Shown: positions 1 through 7,734 of the stretch, one piece after another
Layout: every line of letters starts with the position of its first letter
Numbering within the stretch: the first letter of the stretch is position 1
NCBI GenBank assembly: GCA_035547955.1
Contig: DASZTR010000021.1
Span: forward strand, 1 to 27,775
DNA length: 27,775 nucleotides
DNA from: Nitrososphaera sp035547955
GTDB taxonomy: Archaea; Thermoproteota; Nitrososphaeria; Nitrososphaerales; Nitrososphaeraceae
Reading direction: 5' to 3'
Notes under the pieces: model-generated
Told to the model about the DNA's origin: nothing
The model's database searches: none
Seen by the model: the letters and a program-made list of their open reading frames with translations, nothing else
Position numbers and translations under genes: made by a program

Positions 1-71
1 CACCAGCAGCACCACGACTAGAAAGTATATGTCTAGCTAGCGCGAAGTATTAGGCGGCGTACACATACAAA

Positions 72-479
72 TTGTTTGGCAAATCAACGGCAGAAGGGGG
101 AGGAGGTGGCAGAGGAGTGCAACAGAGGAAGCCGGTGGCAGAGGAGCTCTGGTACATGGACATGGCAAAGCTGTCAAATGACGAGCTGATGCGCATGTAC
201 ACCATGATAAAGGATGGCAGGTACGCATTTGCCAAGAACGCATGGTACATCCCCGTAGGCGGCGACCAGCGCTGCCCGATAATGGTGGCAAAGGGGTTCC
301 GCTCGCCGGACACGCTTGCCAAGATGGCCGAGTTCCAAGACACTGCTAAGGCCCTTGAATGCGAGTACCGCAACTTTATTGATGCGTGGGATTTTGGCTA
401 CATCACCACGAAAGACATCGAGCAGGCTGTGCTCAAGATCCTTGAAGAGCGCAACATAGAGATCGCCGAGCGCGCCTAG
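72..479 (+). CDS. Conserved hypothetical small protein
   Basis: I do not recognise a named family. The 135-residue reading starts at TTG 72. ATG at 156 or 162 would remove a low-complexity Gly-rich head (five glycines in a row) and leave about 105 residues that look like a compact globular domain. That core is mixed alpha/beta with many aromatic residues (WYIPVGG, CPIMVAKGFRSPD, RNFIDAWDFGYIT) and ends in a charged helix. There is no signal peptide, membrane segment or Cys cluster. A TATA-like stretch (aaagtatatg) near 22-32 would place transcription start near 55, which fits either start. It stands alone, about 150 bases before gatD and on the same strand. Real-gene status rests on codon pattern and a clean frame; the function is unknown. 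Confidence 0.65.
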   Translation: MFGKSTAEGGGGGRGVQQRKPVAEELWYMDMAKLSNDELMRMYTMIKDGRYAFAKNAWYIPVGGDQRCPIMVAKGFRSPDTLAKMAEFQDTAKALECEYRNFIDAWDFGYITTKDIEQAVLKILEERNIEIAERA

Positions 480-580
480 GACGCGAGAGGGGTGGTGTCA
501 CGTGATAAGAGACATCAATGGCATATACAGAAAGATACTAGCCCGCCGTCCAAGAGGTAATTTCTGGCCAAAGGAATTGT

Positions 581-600
581 TATTAAATTAATATATATAG
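581..600 (+). promoter_or_regulatory. TATA-rich promoter of gatD
   Basis: A 20-base run made almost wholly of A and T (tattaaattaatatatatag) sits 31-50 bases before the TTG start at 631. An archaeal TATA box centred near 594 predicts transcription start near 620, giving a very short leader and no room for a Shine-Dalgarno site. The position relative to the start is seen; promoter function is inferred. Confidence 0.55.
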
Positions 601-630
601 CCAGCGAGAGATTCTGAAAATACATATACA

Positions 631-1968
631 TTGTCGTCAAGCGGCTTGTACAGAGGTGCAGGTGCAGACTTGCTGTCCAAACACAGCGTCTCTGCCGGCG
701 ACACTATTTCGGTAACAACCAACGATGGCGTGACCATGACAGGCATCCTCATGCCGCGCTACGAGTCTGCAAGTGACAACTACATCGTGATAAAGCTGAA
801 AAGCGGATACAACACGGGAATTGAATTGGCAAAGATAAAATCAGTGGCAAAGGTATCTGGCGAAGCAAAAGCAACGCAGCAGCCAAGCTCAACCAAGCAG
901 CAGGGCGATGATGATAAAAAAAGAGAGCTCCCAAAGATCGCGCTCATCAGCACAGGCGGGACGATAGCAAGTAAGATAGACTACAGGACTGGGGGCGTAA
1001 GAGCTGCGTTATCGGCGTCAGAACTATATGCGTCAGTGCCCGAGCTTGCCACCATCGCGTCTGTAGATACAGAAGTGCTCATGAGCGAATACAGCGAGAA
1101 CCTGACACCGGGACACTGGACCATGATGGCCGACAGGATTGCAGACAGAGTCGGGTCCGGTAAGTACGACGGGATAATAGTCTCGCACGGCACTGACACG
1201 ATGCATTATACGGCAGCAGCTCTCAGTTTCGCCTTGCAGGGCTTGCCGATCCCCGTAGTGTTGGTCGGCGCGCAAAGGTCATCAGACAGGCCGTCTTCGG
1301 ACGCCGCGCTGAACCTCATTGGAGCCGCAACTTTTGCCGCAAAGGCCCCTGCAGCTGGTGTATTTGTTGCGATGCATGCAGGCACGTCTGATGACGCTGT
1401 CGCAGTCCACATCGGGACGCGTGTGAGAAAGAACCACACGAGCAGGCGCGACGCGTTTGAATCAATAGACGTGACTCCCGTCGCGCTGGTAAAGGACGGC
1501 AAGGTAGTAGAGATGCAGAAAGAAAGCAGCATAGAACTTGTGCCGAGGGGCAAGAGCGGAAAATTAAGGCTGCAGTCGTCGTTCGACAGCAGGGTGGCGC
1601 TGGTAAAATACCACCCTGGCTTTGACCCTACGATGGTTTACTGGCTGATTTCCAGCGGGTGTGGCGCAATAGTTTTTGAGGGCACTGGCCTTGGCCACGT
1701 CAACAGGAACCTGTTTGGTGTCCTGAAGGAAGCAGCGGAAAAGGGCGTGTACTTGTTCATGACATCACAGTGCATATGGGGCAGAGTCAGCATGACGGTG
1801 TACGACACTGGCCGTGACCTGCTGGACATCGGCGTTGTACCTCTGTCTGACATGATTCCTGAAACCGCGGTCGTCAAGGCGATGTGGGCACTTGCCAATT
1901 CGCAGGATCCAAAGAAGGCGATGCAGGAAAACCTTGCCGGCGAGATGTCGTCTGCAATCCCCATATAG
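631..1968 (+). CDS. gatD: Glutamyl-tRNA(Gln) amidotransferase subunit D
   Basis: GatD is the asparaginase-type subunit of the archaeal GatDE enzyme. It releases ammonia from an amide donor, and GatE uses it to convert Glu-tRNA(Gln) to Gln-tRNA(Gln) in the cytosol. The protein is 445 residues, the usual GatD length. Residues about 20-75 form the N-terminal beta domain typical of GatD and absent from plain asparaginases; a low-complexity linker (80-97) follows. The asparaginase core has STGGTIAS at 107-114 (nucleophile Thr108 or Thr111 by family), SHGTDT at 185-190 with the Thr-Asp pair, VGAQRSSDRPSSD near 212-224 and the catalytic-type Lys in VRKNH at 267. The start is TTG 631, close behind a strong TATA box. 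gatE follows on the same strand, but only after about 540 non-coding bases, so the two probably have separate promoters. Confidence 0.95.
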   Translation: MSSSGLYRGAGADLLSKHSVSAGDTISVTTNDGVTMTGILMPRYESASDNYIVIKLKSGYNTGIELAKIKSVAKVSGEAKATQQPSSTKQQGDDDKKRELPKIALISTGGTIASKIDYRTGGVRAALSASELYASVPELATIASVDTEVLMSEYSENLTPGHWTMMADRIADRVGSGKYDGIIVSHGTDTMHYTAAALSFALQGLPIPVVLVGAQRSSDRPSSDAALNLIGAATFAAKAPAAGVFVAMHAGTSDDAVAVHIGTRVRKNHTSRRDAFESIDVTPVALVKDGKVVEMQKESSIELVPRGKSGKLRLQSSFDSRVALVKYHPGFDPTMVYWLISSGCGAIVFEGTGLGHVNRNLFGVLKEAAEKGVYLFMTSQCIWGRVSMTVYDTGRDLLDIGVVPLSDMIPETAVVKAMWALANSQDPKKAMQENLAGEMSSAIPI

Positions 1969-2256
1969 CAATAGTAGTATTAGCAGGGGTTCTGTCAGGT
2001 CTTCGGTTGTTGTTGCAGCTGTTGACGCTCTCAATAATATTGTGCTCGCAAGCAACCGATAACTCGACAGCAGATACCCCCTTGGCTATGATGCTCTGCA
2101 CCTTCTCTTGGTTGGTTTCTCTTCCTGCTTGCTTATGCAGGAGTTGTATTGCGCATTGTACGCGTACGCAAAAATAAAGGAGCTAGCTGTAGAACATAAT
2201 AGATACCTCTTCCCTACAACTACGTTTGTTGTTGTAGTAGTAGTAGATCACTGGAA

Positions 2257-2303
2257 ACGCGCACGCACGTGCGTACGTACTTGCATGTATGTATGTATGT
2301 ACA
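2257..2303. repeat. Alternating purine-pyrimidine tract
   Basis: Bases 2257-2280 alternate purine/pyrimidine without a break (24 bases, rich in CG and CA steps). After one phase slip, bases 2282-2303 do so again (22 bases, including three gtat units). Such tracts are the classical substrate for left-handed Z-DNA under negative supercoiling. Formation in this organism is not known. Confidence 0.7.
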
Positions 2304-2320
2304 AATATGCATTTGTACAT
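2297..2320 (+). terminator. Ten-base-pair hairpin, possible terminator or RNA element
   Basis: Two perfectly complementary 10-base arms (2297-2306 and 2311-2320) flank the loop atgc and are followed by ttttattgaat. A stem then a T-rich run resembles a terminator. However, it lies more than 300 bases past the gatD stop and only about 190 before gatE, so it may instead terminate an unseen transcript or act as a protein-binding site. Confidence 0.4.
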
Positions 2321-2479
2321 TTTATTGAATAAACAATAAAAATCTCTTGCTTCTTCTCGCCGCACCTTCTCCAGATATTGTGCCATATTATGTCAGCTGC
2401 TCGCGGATTTTATCCTTAAGTATTACCAGCAGCGGCGCCGACGACAACCAAAGACCTGATAGAACCGCAGCAGGCAAGG

Positions 2480-2488
2480 CTTAATACA
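2480..2488 (+). promoter_or_regulatory. TATA-like box of gatE
   Basis: The sequence gcttaatac lies about 27 bases before ATG 2513. This is the expected distance for an archaeal TATA box driving a leaderless or near-leaderless message. No Shine-Dalgarno sequence is visible between it and the start. Confidence 0.5.
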
Positions 2489-2512
2489 TGCAAGGAGCGT
2501 TTTTCAATCCCA

Positions 2513-4495
2513 ATGACATCATTGCCTGACTGGTCGTCAATCGATATGAAAGTCGGATTTGAGATCCACCAGCAGCTGGCGACAAAGAGCAAGCTGTTCT
2601 GTAACTGCAGCTGCAAAGAGGCCGAGGCCTATGGCCGCACGTTTACACGTAGGCTTCGCCCGACGCAGAGCGAGCTTGGCGCTTACGACCCTGCGGCAAT
2701 GTTCGAGTTTTCCAAGATGCACCTGACAGAATACCATGCTTCTTCCGGGACCAGCTGCCTCGTAGAGGCAGACGAGGAGCCACCGCACGAGGTTAACCCG
2801 GAGGCCCTAGAGACGGCGCTCGTGTTTGCGCTTGCGCTTCACTCCAAAGTCATGGACGAGGTCCATGTCATGCGCAAGATAGTAATAGATGGCTCCAACA
2901 CCAGCGGCTTTCAACGCACCATGCTCGTCGCTTCGGGCGGCTACATCGACATCGCGGGGAAAAAGGTCGGCGTGCAGAGCATTTGCCTAGAAGAAGACGC
3001 GTCCAAGGCGCTTGGCCGCGATGATAACAGAGTGAATAATATTAACGAAGGTAACATGCAGGTCAGGAAATACGGGCTTGACAGGCTAGGAATTCCACTC
3101 GTCGAGATAGCGCTAGAACCTGTGACCGGCAAGCCCGAGGAAATAATGCAGGTAGCGCTGACGCTTGGAAGGCTCCTTCGCTCAAGCAAGCGAGTCGCGC
3201 GCGGGCTCGGCAGCATCAGGCAGGACGTCAACGTCTCGGTACTCGGGGGCTCGGTGGTAGAGGTAAAGGGCGTCCAGCAACTGGACCAGCTGATAAAGGT
3301 TATAGAGCACGAGGCCACCAGGCAGCATGGACTTGTAGTCATCGCCAAGAAATTGGCAGAAGGAGGCAAGGTCTCAAAAGAATGGATAGGCGACAGGATA
3401 CAAGATATTACAGACATTCTGCAAAAGTCGCAGTCAAAGGTTGTAAAAAAGGTATTCGAAAGTGCTGCAAAGCCTGTCTTCCGTGCAGTGCGCGTCAAGG
3501 GCTTTGCAGGCATGATAGGGTACGAGCCCTACCCCGGCATCAGGCTTGGAAAGGAGTTGGGCGAGCTTGTGCGCTTTTACGACTTGGGTGGCGTGTTCCA
3601 CTCTGACGAGCTTCCAAACTATGGCATCACAAAGGAGGAGGTCGACGCAGTCAGGTCGAGGCTAGAACTAGACAATAAAGACGCGTTTGTGATCGTTGGC
3701 GGCCCTGAAGAAAAGGTGGCCTTTGCCTCCGACGCGCTTGTCCGCAGGCTAAAGGCCGCACTTGACGGCGTGCCAGCAGAGACGAGGGCCGCAACCCTGG
3801 ACGGCAGGACGGTGTTTAGCAGGCCCCGGCCGGGCGCCGCCAGGATGTACCCGGAGACCGACATACCCACCATACCAATCACAGACAGGAAACTTGGCGC
3901 ATTGCAAGACAAGATCCCAAGGCCATGGGACGAGGTAGTAGACGCGATAGCCAAGAAATACAACCTGAACAAAACGCTGGCAAGCAAGATATTCGACTCT
4001 GATTACCTCTCCATATTTGAACAAATAGTTGCTGATGCCGCCACTAAGGGCACAAAGGTGCAGCCGACGTTTGTCGCGTCCAAGCTGACCGAGGACATCA
4101 CCAGCCTGCAGCGGCAGGGCCTTGATCCGGCGGCGCTGACTGGCACGATAATAGCAGAGGTGTTTGCAAAACTTGACGCCGGCGAGATAGCCAAAGAGTC
4201 CGTGATACTCATCTTTGAAAGGCTGATGAAAAAGGAGGCAGGTACAGTCGACGATGCGGTAAAGGCGCTTGGCATTTCTTCCATTAGCGACGAAGAGCTG
4301 TCTGCCGTGCTGGACAAGGTGTTGAGCGACAACCTCGCGCAGGTAAAAGAAAAAGGCATGGGCGCACATTCCATGCTCATGGGGAGGAGCATGGCCGTCC
4401 TCCGGGGCAAGGCAGACGGTCAGAAGATAAATGTCTTGCTGAAGGAAAAGCTGGAAAAGATAACAGCGACTATGATGGTCGGCAGCAGCAAATGA
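2513..4495 (+). CDS. gatE: Glutamyl-tRNA(Gln) amidotransferase subunit E
   Basis: GatE is the GatB-related subunit that binds tRNA(Gln), activates the glutamyl group with ATP and amidates it with ammonia from GatD. The protein has 660 residues, slightly above the usual 620-640. The cradle domain opens with VGFEIHQQL (14-22), a Cys-rich site (Cys30, 32, 34, with Cys82 later) likely to bind zinc, RRLRPTQSELGAYD (46-59), RKIVIDGSNTSGFQRT (121-136), YGLDRLGIPLVEIALEP (187-203) and RGLGSIRQDVNVSV (230-243). A GatE-specific insertion of the AspRS (GAD) type follows at about 290-400. A helical YqeY-like tail ends the protein (about 510-655). The ATG start sits behind a well-placed TATA box. The stop overlaps the next gene's start (ATGA), which indicates co-transcription with it. 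Confidence 0.96.
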   Translation: MTSLPDWSSIDMKVGFEIHQQLATKSKLFCNCSCKEAEAYGRTFTRRLRPTQSELGAYDPAAMFEFSKMHLTEYHASSGTSCLVEADEEPPHEVNPEALETALVFALALHSKVMDEVHVMRKIVIDGSNTSGFQRTMLVASGGYIDIAGKKVGVQSICLEEDASKALGRDDNRVNNINEGNMQVRKYGLDRLGIPLVEIALEPVTGKPEEIMQVALTLGRLLRSSKRVARGLGSIRQDVNVSVLGGSVVEVKGVQQLDQLIKVIEHEATRQHGLVVIAKKLAEGGKVSKEWIGDRIQDITDILQKSQSKVVKKVFESAAKPVFRAVRVKGFAGMIGYEPYPGIRLGKELGELVRFYDLGGVFHSDELPNYGITKEEVDAVRSRLELDNKDAFVIVGGPEEKVAFASDALVRRLKAALDGVPAETRAATLDGRTVFSRPRPGAARMYPETDIPTIPITDRKLGALQDKIPRPWDEVVDAIAKKYNLNKTLASKIFDSDYLSIFEQIVADAATKGTKVQPTFVASKLTEDITSLQRQGLDPAALTGTIIAEVFAKLDAGEIAKESVILIFERLMKKEAGTVDDAVKALGISSISDEELSAVLDKVLSDNLAQVKEKGMGAHSMLMGRSMAVLRGKADGQKINVLLKEKLEKITATMMVGSSK

Positions 4496-4815
4496 GCTAT
4501 AGGCCAAAGCCAGTCACGGACCATTACGTGGAGGCGCTTATGGTGAACTCAGAAAACCTTGGAAAACAGCTGGCGGCAGAGTCTGTCCAAGGGCAAGAAA
4601 TCCAGATGATACTGCAGTTCATTTCTCAGATTTATCTTGCAGAGACTGAAAAAATAACGCGCGAATGCGAAAAGGACATGATGGCCCTGGAAAGGATGCC
4701 AAGTCCACTCAGGCTCTTTGTGGATTCGATAGCGCAGGCAAGGTCATTGACGGTTTCGCCAGCTGCCTCTGAATTGATGAGCAAGTACGTGTCAGCGTGG
4801 GAAGATTGGATGTAG
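4492..4815 (+). CDS. Conserved hypothetical protein coupled to gatE
   Basis: This 107-residue protein is not a family I can name. It is predicted almost all alpha-helical, with no membrane segment, signal peptide or metal motif. Notable stretches are EIQMILQFISQIYLAETEKI and a C-terminal amphipathic helix ending in AWEDWM. Its ATG overlaps the gatE stop by four bases (ATGA), so translation is very likely coupled. The following membrane protease begins within its last codons or just after. The tight link to gatE suggests a partner or housekeeping role, but that is context only. Confidence 0.8.
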   Translation: MSYRPKPVTDHYVEALMVNSENLGKQLAAESVQGQEIQMILQFISQIYLAETEKITRECEKDMMALERMPSPLRLFVDSIAQARSLTVSPAASELMSKYVSAWEDWM

Positions 4816-5546
4816 GAGGTCCGTTGTTCTTTTCTAATCTAGAAACGTTCTTTAGAACGGTACGAGCCCTAGCTCTTGCAGTGGCTGAACAGGGAGAAAA
4901 AGGTGGAGGAGGACGACACTTTGCAGATGAGAAGGCAGATTTCAATCCTCGCACATGGCTGACGAGATTTCGCAGGAACTCCATCGGCTACCTGGTCAAG
5001 ATGCTGCTGTTTTACCACGGGATAGGGGTTGGCCTGCTTGTCGCCGGAACGCTGGTATTGCAGCTGGTTATCCCGGGATACCAAGAGCCGGACATACCCC
5101 GCTCCCTCATAGGCGTCCTTGCAGCAGGCCCGTTGGAAGAGACAGTGTTTTTCGGCGTGCCCTTTTATGTGTTCAACAGCTCGCACGCAGTAATTGTCAC
5201 GGGCGCGATGTGGGCGATACTGCACATATTCAATACTCCACACATTGAGCTTGCAACTCTCGCGTTTGGCAACTGGTTGTTCGTAATCCCGTCGCTTTTC
5301 TTCAGCCTGAGGACGTGGGCGAGCGGCAAGGGATGGTTCTCAATAGCTGTCCACTCTGGATGGAACGGCATTTTTTTTGCGGTAGGCTGCTGGGGTGGAG
5401 ACATCAACTGCACCACGCTAGAGTCAGACCAATCCACAAACTTTTTCATGGCGGGGCTTTCTGCTGTGCTCTTGGCCGGCACGTATGTGCTGTACAGATG
5501 GCGCAAAAAGAGGGAGAAAGAGGCAACCGCGGGCCGAATTCAATAA
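4797..5546 (+). CDS. CPBP-family membrane protease (CAAX/Abi type)
   Basis: This is a multi-pass membrane protein with the motif set of the CPBP (CAAX protease and bacteriocin-processing, Abi) family, whose members cleave peptides within the membrane. From GTG 4797 it has 249 residues: a hydrophilic head, then hydrophobic segments at about 66-93, 102-112, 125-146, 152-170, 182-196 and 216-232. Motif 1 is GPLEETVFFG with Glu114 and Glu115, but the Arg usual in EExxxR is Phe119. Motif 2 has His143 (AILHIF), and motif 3 has His186 and Asn190 (HSGWN). The start is uncertain. GTG 4797 overlaps the previous gene by 19 bases, while TTG 4824 follows aggaggt at 4814-4820 at a short distance and may be the true start. 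The substrate is unknown. Confidence 0.85.
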   Translation: MGRLDVGGPLFFSNLETFFRTVRALALAVAEQGEKGGGGRHFADEKADFNPRTWLTRFRRNSIGYLVKMLLFYHGIGVGLLVAGTLVLQLVIPGYQEPDIPRSLIGVLAAGPLEETVFFGVPFYVFNSSHAVIVTGAMWAILHIFNTPHIELATLAFGNWLFVIPSLFFSLRTWASGKGWFSIAVHSGWNGIFFAVGCWGGDINCTTLESDQSTNFFMAGLSAVLLAGTYVLYRWRKKREKEATAGRIQ

Positions 5547-5550
5547 ATAT
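5539..5550 (+). promoter_or_regulatory. TATA-like box before winged-helix gene
   Basis: The sequence ttcaataaatat overlaps the stop of the membrane protease gene and lies 34-45 bases before ATG 5584, predicting a leader of roughly ten bases. A second AT-rich string (gtttaataaat) lies right before the start but is too close to serve as a TATA box. Confidence 0.35.
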
Positions 5551-5583
5551 GCGGCGGCAAGAGTGATTAAGCGTTTAATAAAT

Positions 5584-6111
5584 ATGAGCCAAAAGCAGCC
5601 TGAAGTGGTCAGCGTTTCGGTCACGGTGGGCGATGTCAAAGTGCAGTTCTCAGGCACTGCGGACTCGGTGATGACCTCCGTGTTTAACTTTCTATCAAAG
5701 CAGGTGCCTGCAATGGACCTTGCAAAGAAGATTTCGCTCAACTACGAGGTGACGGAACTGATAAGCAGGTACGCCCACTTGGTAAAGATGACGCCAGAAG
5801 GGCCTCGAGTGATACCAGACTCTTCTTCAGATGCAAGGCTGTCAGACAAGGACATTGTGGCGCTCCAGATGGTCTCTGCAAGAATAGCAAAGGACACGGG
5901 CAAGGCGCAGGACGACGCTATGCAGGTGTCAGAAATCCAGTCGGCGACTGCTCTGAACCCCAAGTCAATAAGCTCCAGGATATCAGAGATGGTAAAGGCA
6001 GGCCACGTGGCGCGCGACGAGAAAGAGCCGGGCAAATACAGGATAACCACCGCGGGAATCCACTGGCTGAATTCAATAGTAGAAAAGAAGGTCAGCCGTT
6101 CACAACAATAG
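5584..6111 (+). CDS. Winged-helix protein with N-terminal beta-hairpin domain
   Basis: The protein has 175 residues from ATG 5584. The frame opens further upstream, but that part is low-quality sequence overlapping the previous gene and the predicted promoter. Residues 8-40 give two beta strands and a helix (VSVSVTVGDVKVQFSG followed by SVMTSVFNFL). Residues about 95-165 form a winged helix: a helix with SEIQSATALNPKSISSRISE as recognition region, then a wing (EPGKYRITTAGIHWL). The fold suggests DNA binding, but no regulon can be named. The same two-part plan occurs in the opposing gene 6092-6673, so the two may be distant paralogues. Their 3' ends overlap by 20 bases. No membrane segment or metal site is seen. 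Confidence 0.82.
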   Translation: MSQKQPEVVSVSVTVGDVKVQFSGTADSVMTSVFNFLSKQVPAMDLAKKISLNYEVTELISRYAHLVKMTPEGPRVIPDSSSDARLSDKDIVALQMVSARIAKDTGKAQDDAMQVSEIQSATALNPKSISSRISEMVKAGHVARDEKEPGKYRITTAGIHWLNSIVEKKVSRSQQ

Positions 6112-6673
6112 CATCGGTAGCATTGTTTTCGCCCGGTGGCCGTTTCTGAATATAGCGGTAATTGCGCATGGTGCCGTTCCTTGTCATGATGTTTTCCCGC
6201 ACCATGTCAGTGAGTGAGTGCGACACGGCAGTACGGTCATAGTTGTAGCCTCGCCTTGAAAGCTCCTCGTGAACTTCGCCAAGTGACTTTTCGCTTGCAA
6301 AATACCCCTCCACCCACAGCGTTTCAAGAAGACCCCTGCAGGTCATTCCGCCCTTAACAACAGCCTTGACATCATTATTACCAGCAGCAAAAGGACGCAG
6401 GTCGGAGGCAGATGGCCTTGTCTTTAGCGCCTCGATTTCGCGGCGAAGTTCGTCAATCTGGCCCCGGATTGCAGGGTCGACCATCTTGGTCGAGTCGAGG
6501 GTGGATAAAACCGTCTCGACTACTTGCCTGACCTTGCTCTCGAGACAGGTGATTTCCACCTCCCACTCGCCGTGCTTCAGCTTTATCTTGACCTCGTCCG
6601 TCTGGCGGGCCTCGCTCACAGTCAATCCGTTTGCAGAGCTATTGATAAACCTGTTGCGGGCCATATTGTTCAT
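6092..6673 (-). CDS. Winged-helix protein, divergent from nurA
   Basis: The protein has 193 residues from ATG 6673 (ATG 6664 is possible). The frame extends upstream through the promoter, which I exclude. Residues about 27-61 repeat the hairpin-helix plan of the neighbouring gene (VKIKLKHGEWEVEITC, then a helix VRQVVETVL). A coiled segment follows (IRGQIDELRREIEALK, about 70-85), then a short Ala/Asn/Lys linker. A C-terminal winged helix spans about 108-175, with GEVHEELSRRGYNYDRTAVS as the helix-turn-helix and NGTMRNYRYIQ as the wing. It diverges from nurA across only 47 bases and could regulate itself and nurA-herA; this is inferred from position. A predicted dimerisation coil supports a regulator. 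No ligand domain is recognised. Confidence 0.8.
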   Translation of the reverse strand: MNNMARNRFINSSANGLTVSEARQTDEVKIKLKHGEWEVEITCLESKVRQVVETVLSTLDSTKMVDPAIRGQIDELRREIEALKTRPSASDLRPFAAGNNDVKAVVKGGMTCRGLLETLWVEGYFASEKSLGEVHEELSRRGYNYDRTAVSHSLTDMVRENIMTRNGTMRNYRYIQKRPPGENNATDAIVVNG

Positions 6674-6676
6674 GTT

Positions 6677-6699
6677 GCACAATATTAATATAATTGTGC
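6677..6699. promoter_or_regulatory. Palindromic bidirectional promoter (winged-helix gene / nurA)
   Basis: Seven-base arms gcacaat (6677-6683) and attgtgc (6693-6699) face each other across an AT-only centre (attaatata). The AT core lies about 15 bases from ATG 6673 on the minus side and about 30 bases before ATG 6721 on the plus side. It can therefore serve as TATA for nurA and overlaps the start region of the minus gene. The symmetry suits a dimeric repressor; that role is inferred. A second perfect palindrome, gttgagcaac, lies directly before the nurA ATG (6711-6720). Confidence 0.5.
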
Positions 6700-6720
6700 C
6701 CGCATTTATTGTTGAGCAAC

Positions 6721-7734
6721 ATGTCCACACAATTAAATCCGCCTGCCAGCAGCATCAGTCTCGGCGACTTTGGAATCATAGAATCGGTGAGCAAATGTCT
6801 AACGCCCAAATTAGATGAATTAAGAGGGAAAAAGATCCTCTTTAGTTCTGACGACAAGACCCTCGTGCCAGTGGAAGGATGGGGCGTAAGGCCGTCAAGC
6901 TATTGCGCAACAACAATAACCACTTTCCGGCCTATCCGCGAGAGTACAATGGTCGCCGCTATCGACTCCAGCAGCATCAAGCTGGGTGAGACGGAGGAGG
7001 GTGCGCTGTATGCGATAAAGTGCGGCGTTGCAATGGCCTACGGAGGAGCGGCCCTGATGCACTTCAAGATTGGCCCGATGCTGTTCTACCTTAGCGAGAG
7101 CACGATCTTTGATTCAGAGCTTGACGACAGGCTGGCAAGGCTGGTGCTCGCAGACACCGACGTTGCTAGGCGCCTCGTGCGGGTCAGGGCCGAGCGGGCA
7201 ATACAGCACGAGTTGTCGTCCCACCTGCGCAACTCCATAATCTTGGTGGACGGGTCTCTTCGCAGTTCTGTGTTTGATGACAGAAACCACAACATGGCGA
7301 AAATCGCGGAAGACTGCGCGCTACATAAGAACCTCATTGCAGGAATCAGCAAGAACACGAAACTAAAGATACTAGAGAGGGCAGCGGCGCCCCTTGCCAA
7401 GGTGCCCGGTCCGGCCTATATCGAAGTAGATTTAATCATAAAGAGCCTGGTCAGGAGCTCTATAGGCAGCAACTTGATGGTAAAACTCGACAAGAGCACT
7501 CCTGTTTTGAGGGTCGATGTTGTGGGAGACAGGAACCAGGCCCTAGGTAGGCTGCTCGGCAACGACCCCGTAGCTTGCGGCTACCCCGAGACTCTCAGGC
7601 TTGCGCACCACATCTCTACATTTACGAATACCGAGGTGACGTGCCTTCGCGGTCACGTGCTCCATAGCTATGACGTGACAGAGCTTGCCGCCGACGACAT
7701 CAGACACACCCTCTTGGGGTCGATAATGGTATGA
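6721..7734 (+). CDS. nurA: NurA 5'-3' nuclease
   Basis: NurA is the nuclease that works with the HerA translocase to resect DNA ends for homologous recombination. The protein has 337 residues. Key family positions are visible: Asp82 in VAAIDSSS, Asp177 in IILVDGSLR, AGISKNT near 207-213, DVVGDR near 266-271, and the C-terminal CGYPETLRLAHHIS with Tyr288 and His296. Those two residues are eight apart, as in characterised NurA active sites. I chose ATG 6721 because it follows the bidirectional TATA region at the right distance; the nine codons upstream lie inside that promoter. The stop overlaps the herA start (ATGA), so the pair is translationally coupled. Unlike many archaea, mre11 and rad50 are not beside it. 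Confidence 0.93.
   Translation: MSTQLNPPASSISLGDFGIIESVSKCLTPKLDELRGKKILFSSDDKTLVPVEGWGVRPSSYCATTITTFRPIRESTMVAAIDSSSIKLGETEEGALYAIKCGVAMAYGGAALMHFKIGPMLFYLSESTIFDSELDDRLARLVLADTDVARRLVRVRAERAIQHELSSHLRNSIILVDGSLRSSVFDDRNHNMAKIAEDCALHKNLIAGISKNTKLKILERAAAPLAKVPGPAYIEVDLIIKSLVRSSIGSNLMVKLDKSTPVLRVDVVGDRNQALGRLLGNDPVACGYPETLRLAHHISTFTNTEVTCLRGHVLHSYDVTELAADDIRHTLLGSIMV

Larger units (their letters stand above)
1969..2479. other. Long non-coding spacer between gatD and gatE
   Basis: About 540 bases separate the gatD stop from the gatE start. Short frames on both strands cross it, but they show simple-sequence composition and no domain. It holds trinucleotide repeats (gttgttgtagtagtagtag near 2225-2246), two adjoining alternating purine-pyrimidine runs (2257-2303), a hairpin (2297-2320) and several AT-rich stretches. 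No tRNA-like fold with a recognisable T-loop was found. A regulatory or structural RNA cannot be excluded from sequence alone. Confidence 0.6.

Noticed and set aside
1884..2332. Two plus-strand frames in the gatD-gatE gap
   Set aside because: Both translate simple repeats (runs of Val, Cys/Tyr) and show no family; the first begins inside gatD.
3749..4507. 252-residue open frame opposite gatE
   Set aside because: It lies antisense to the conserved C-terminal half of GatE and has no motif or promoter.
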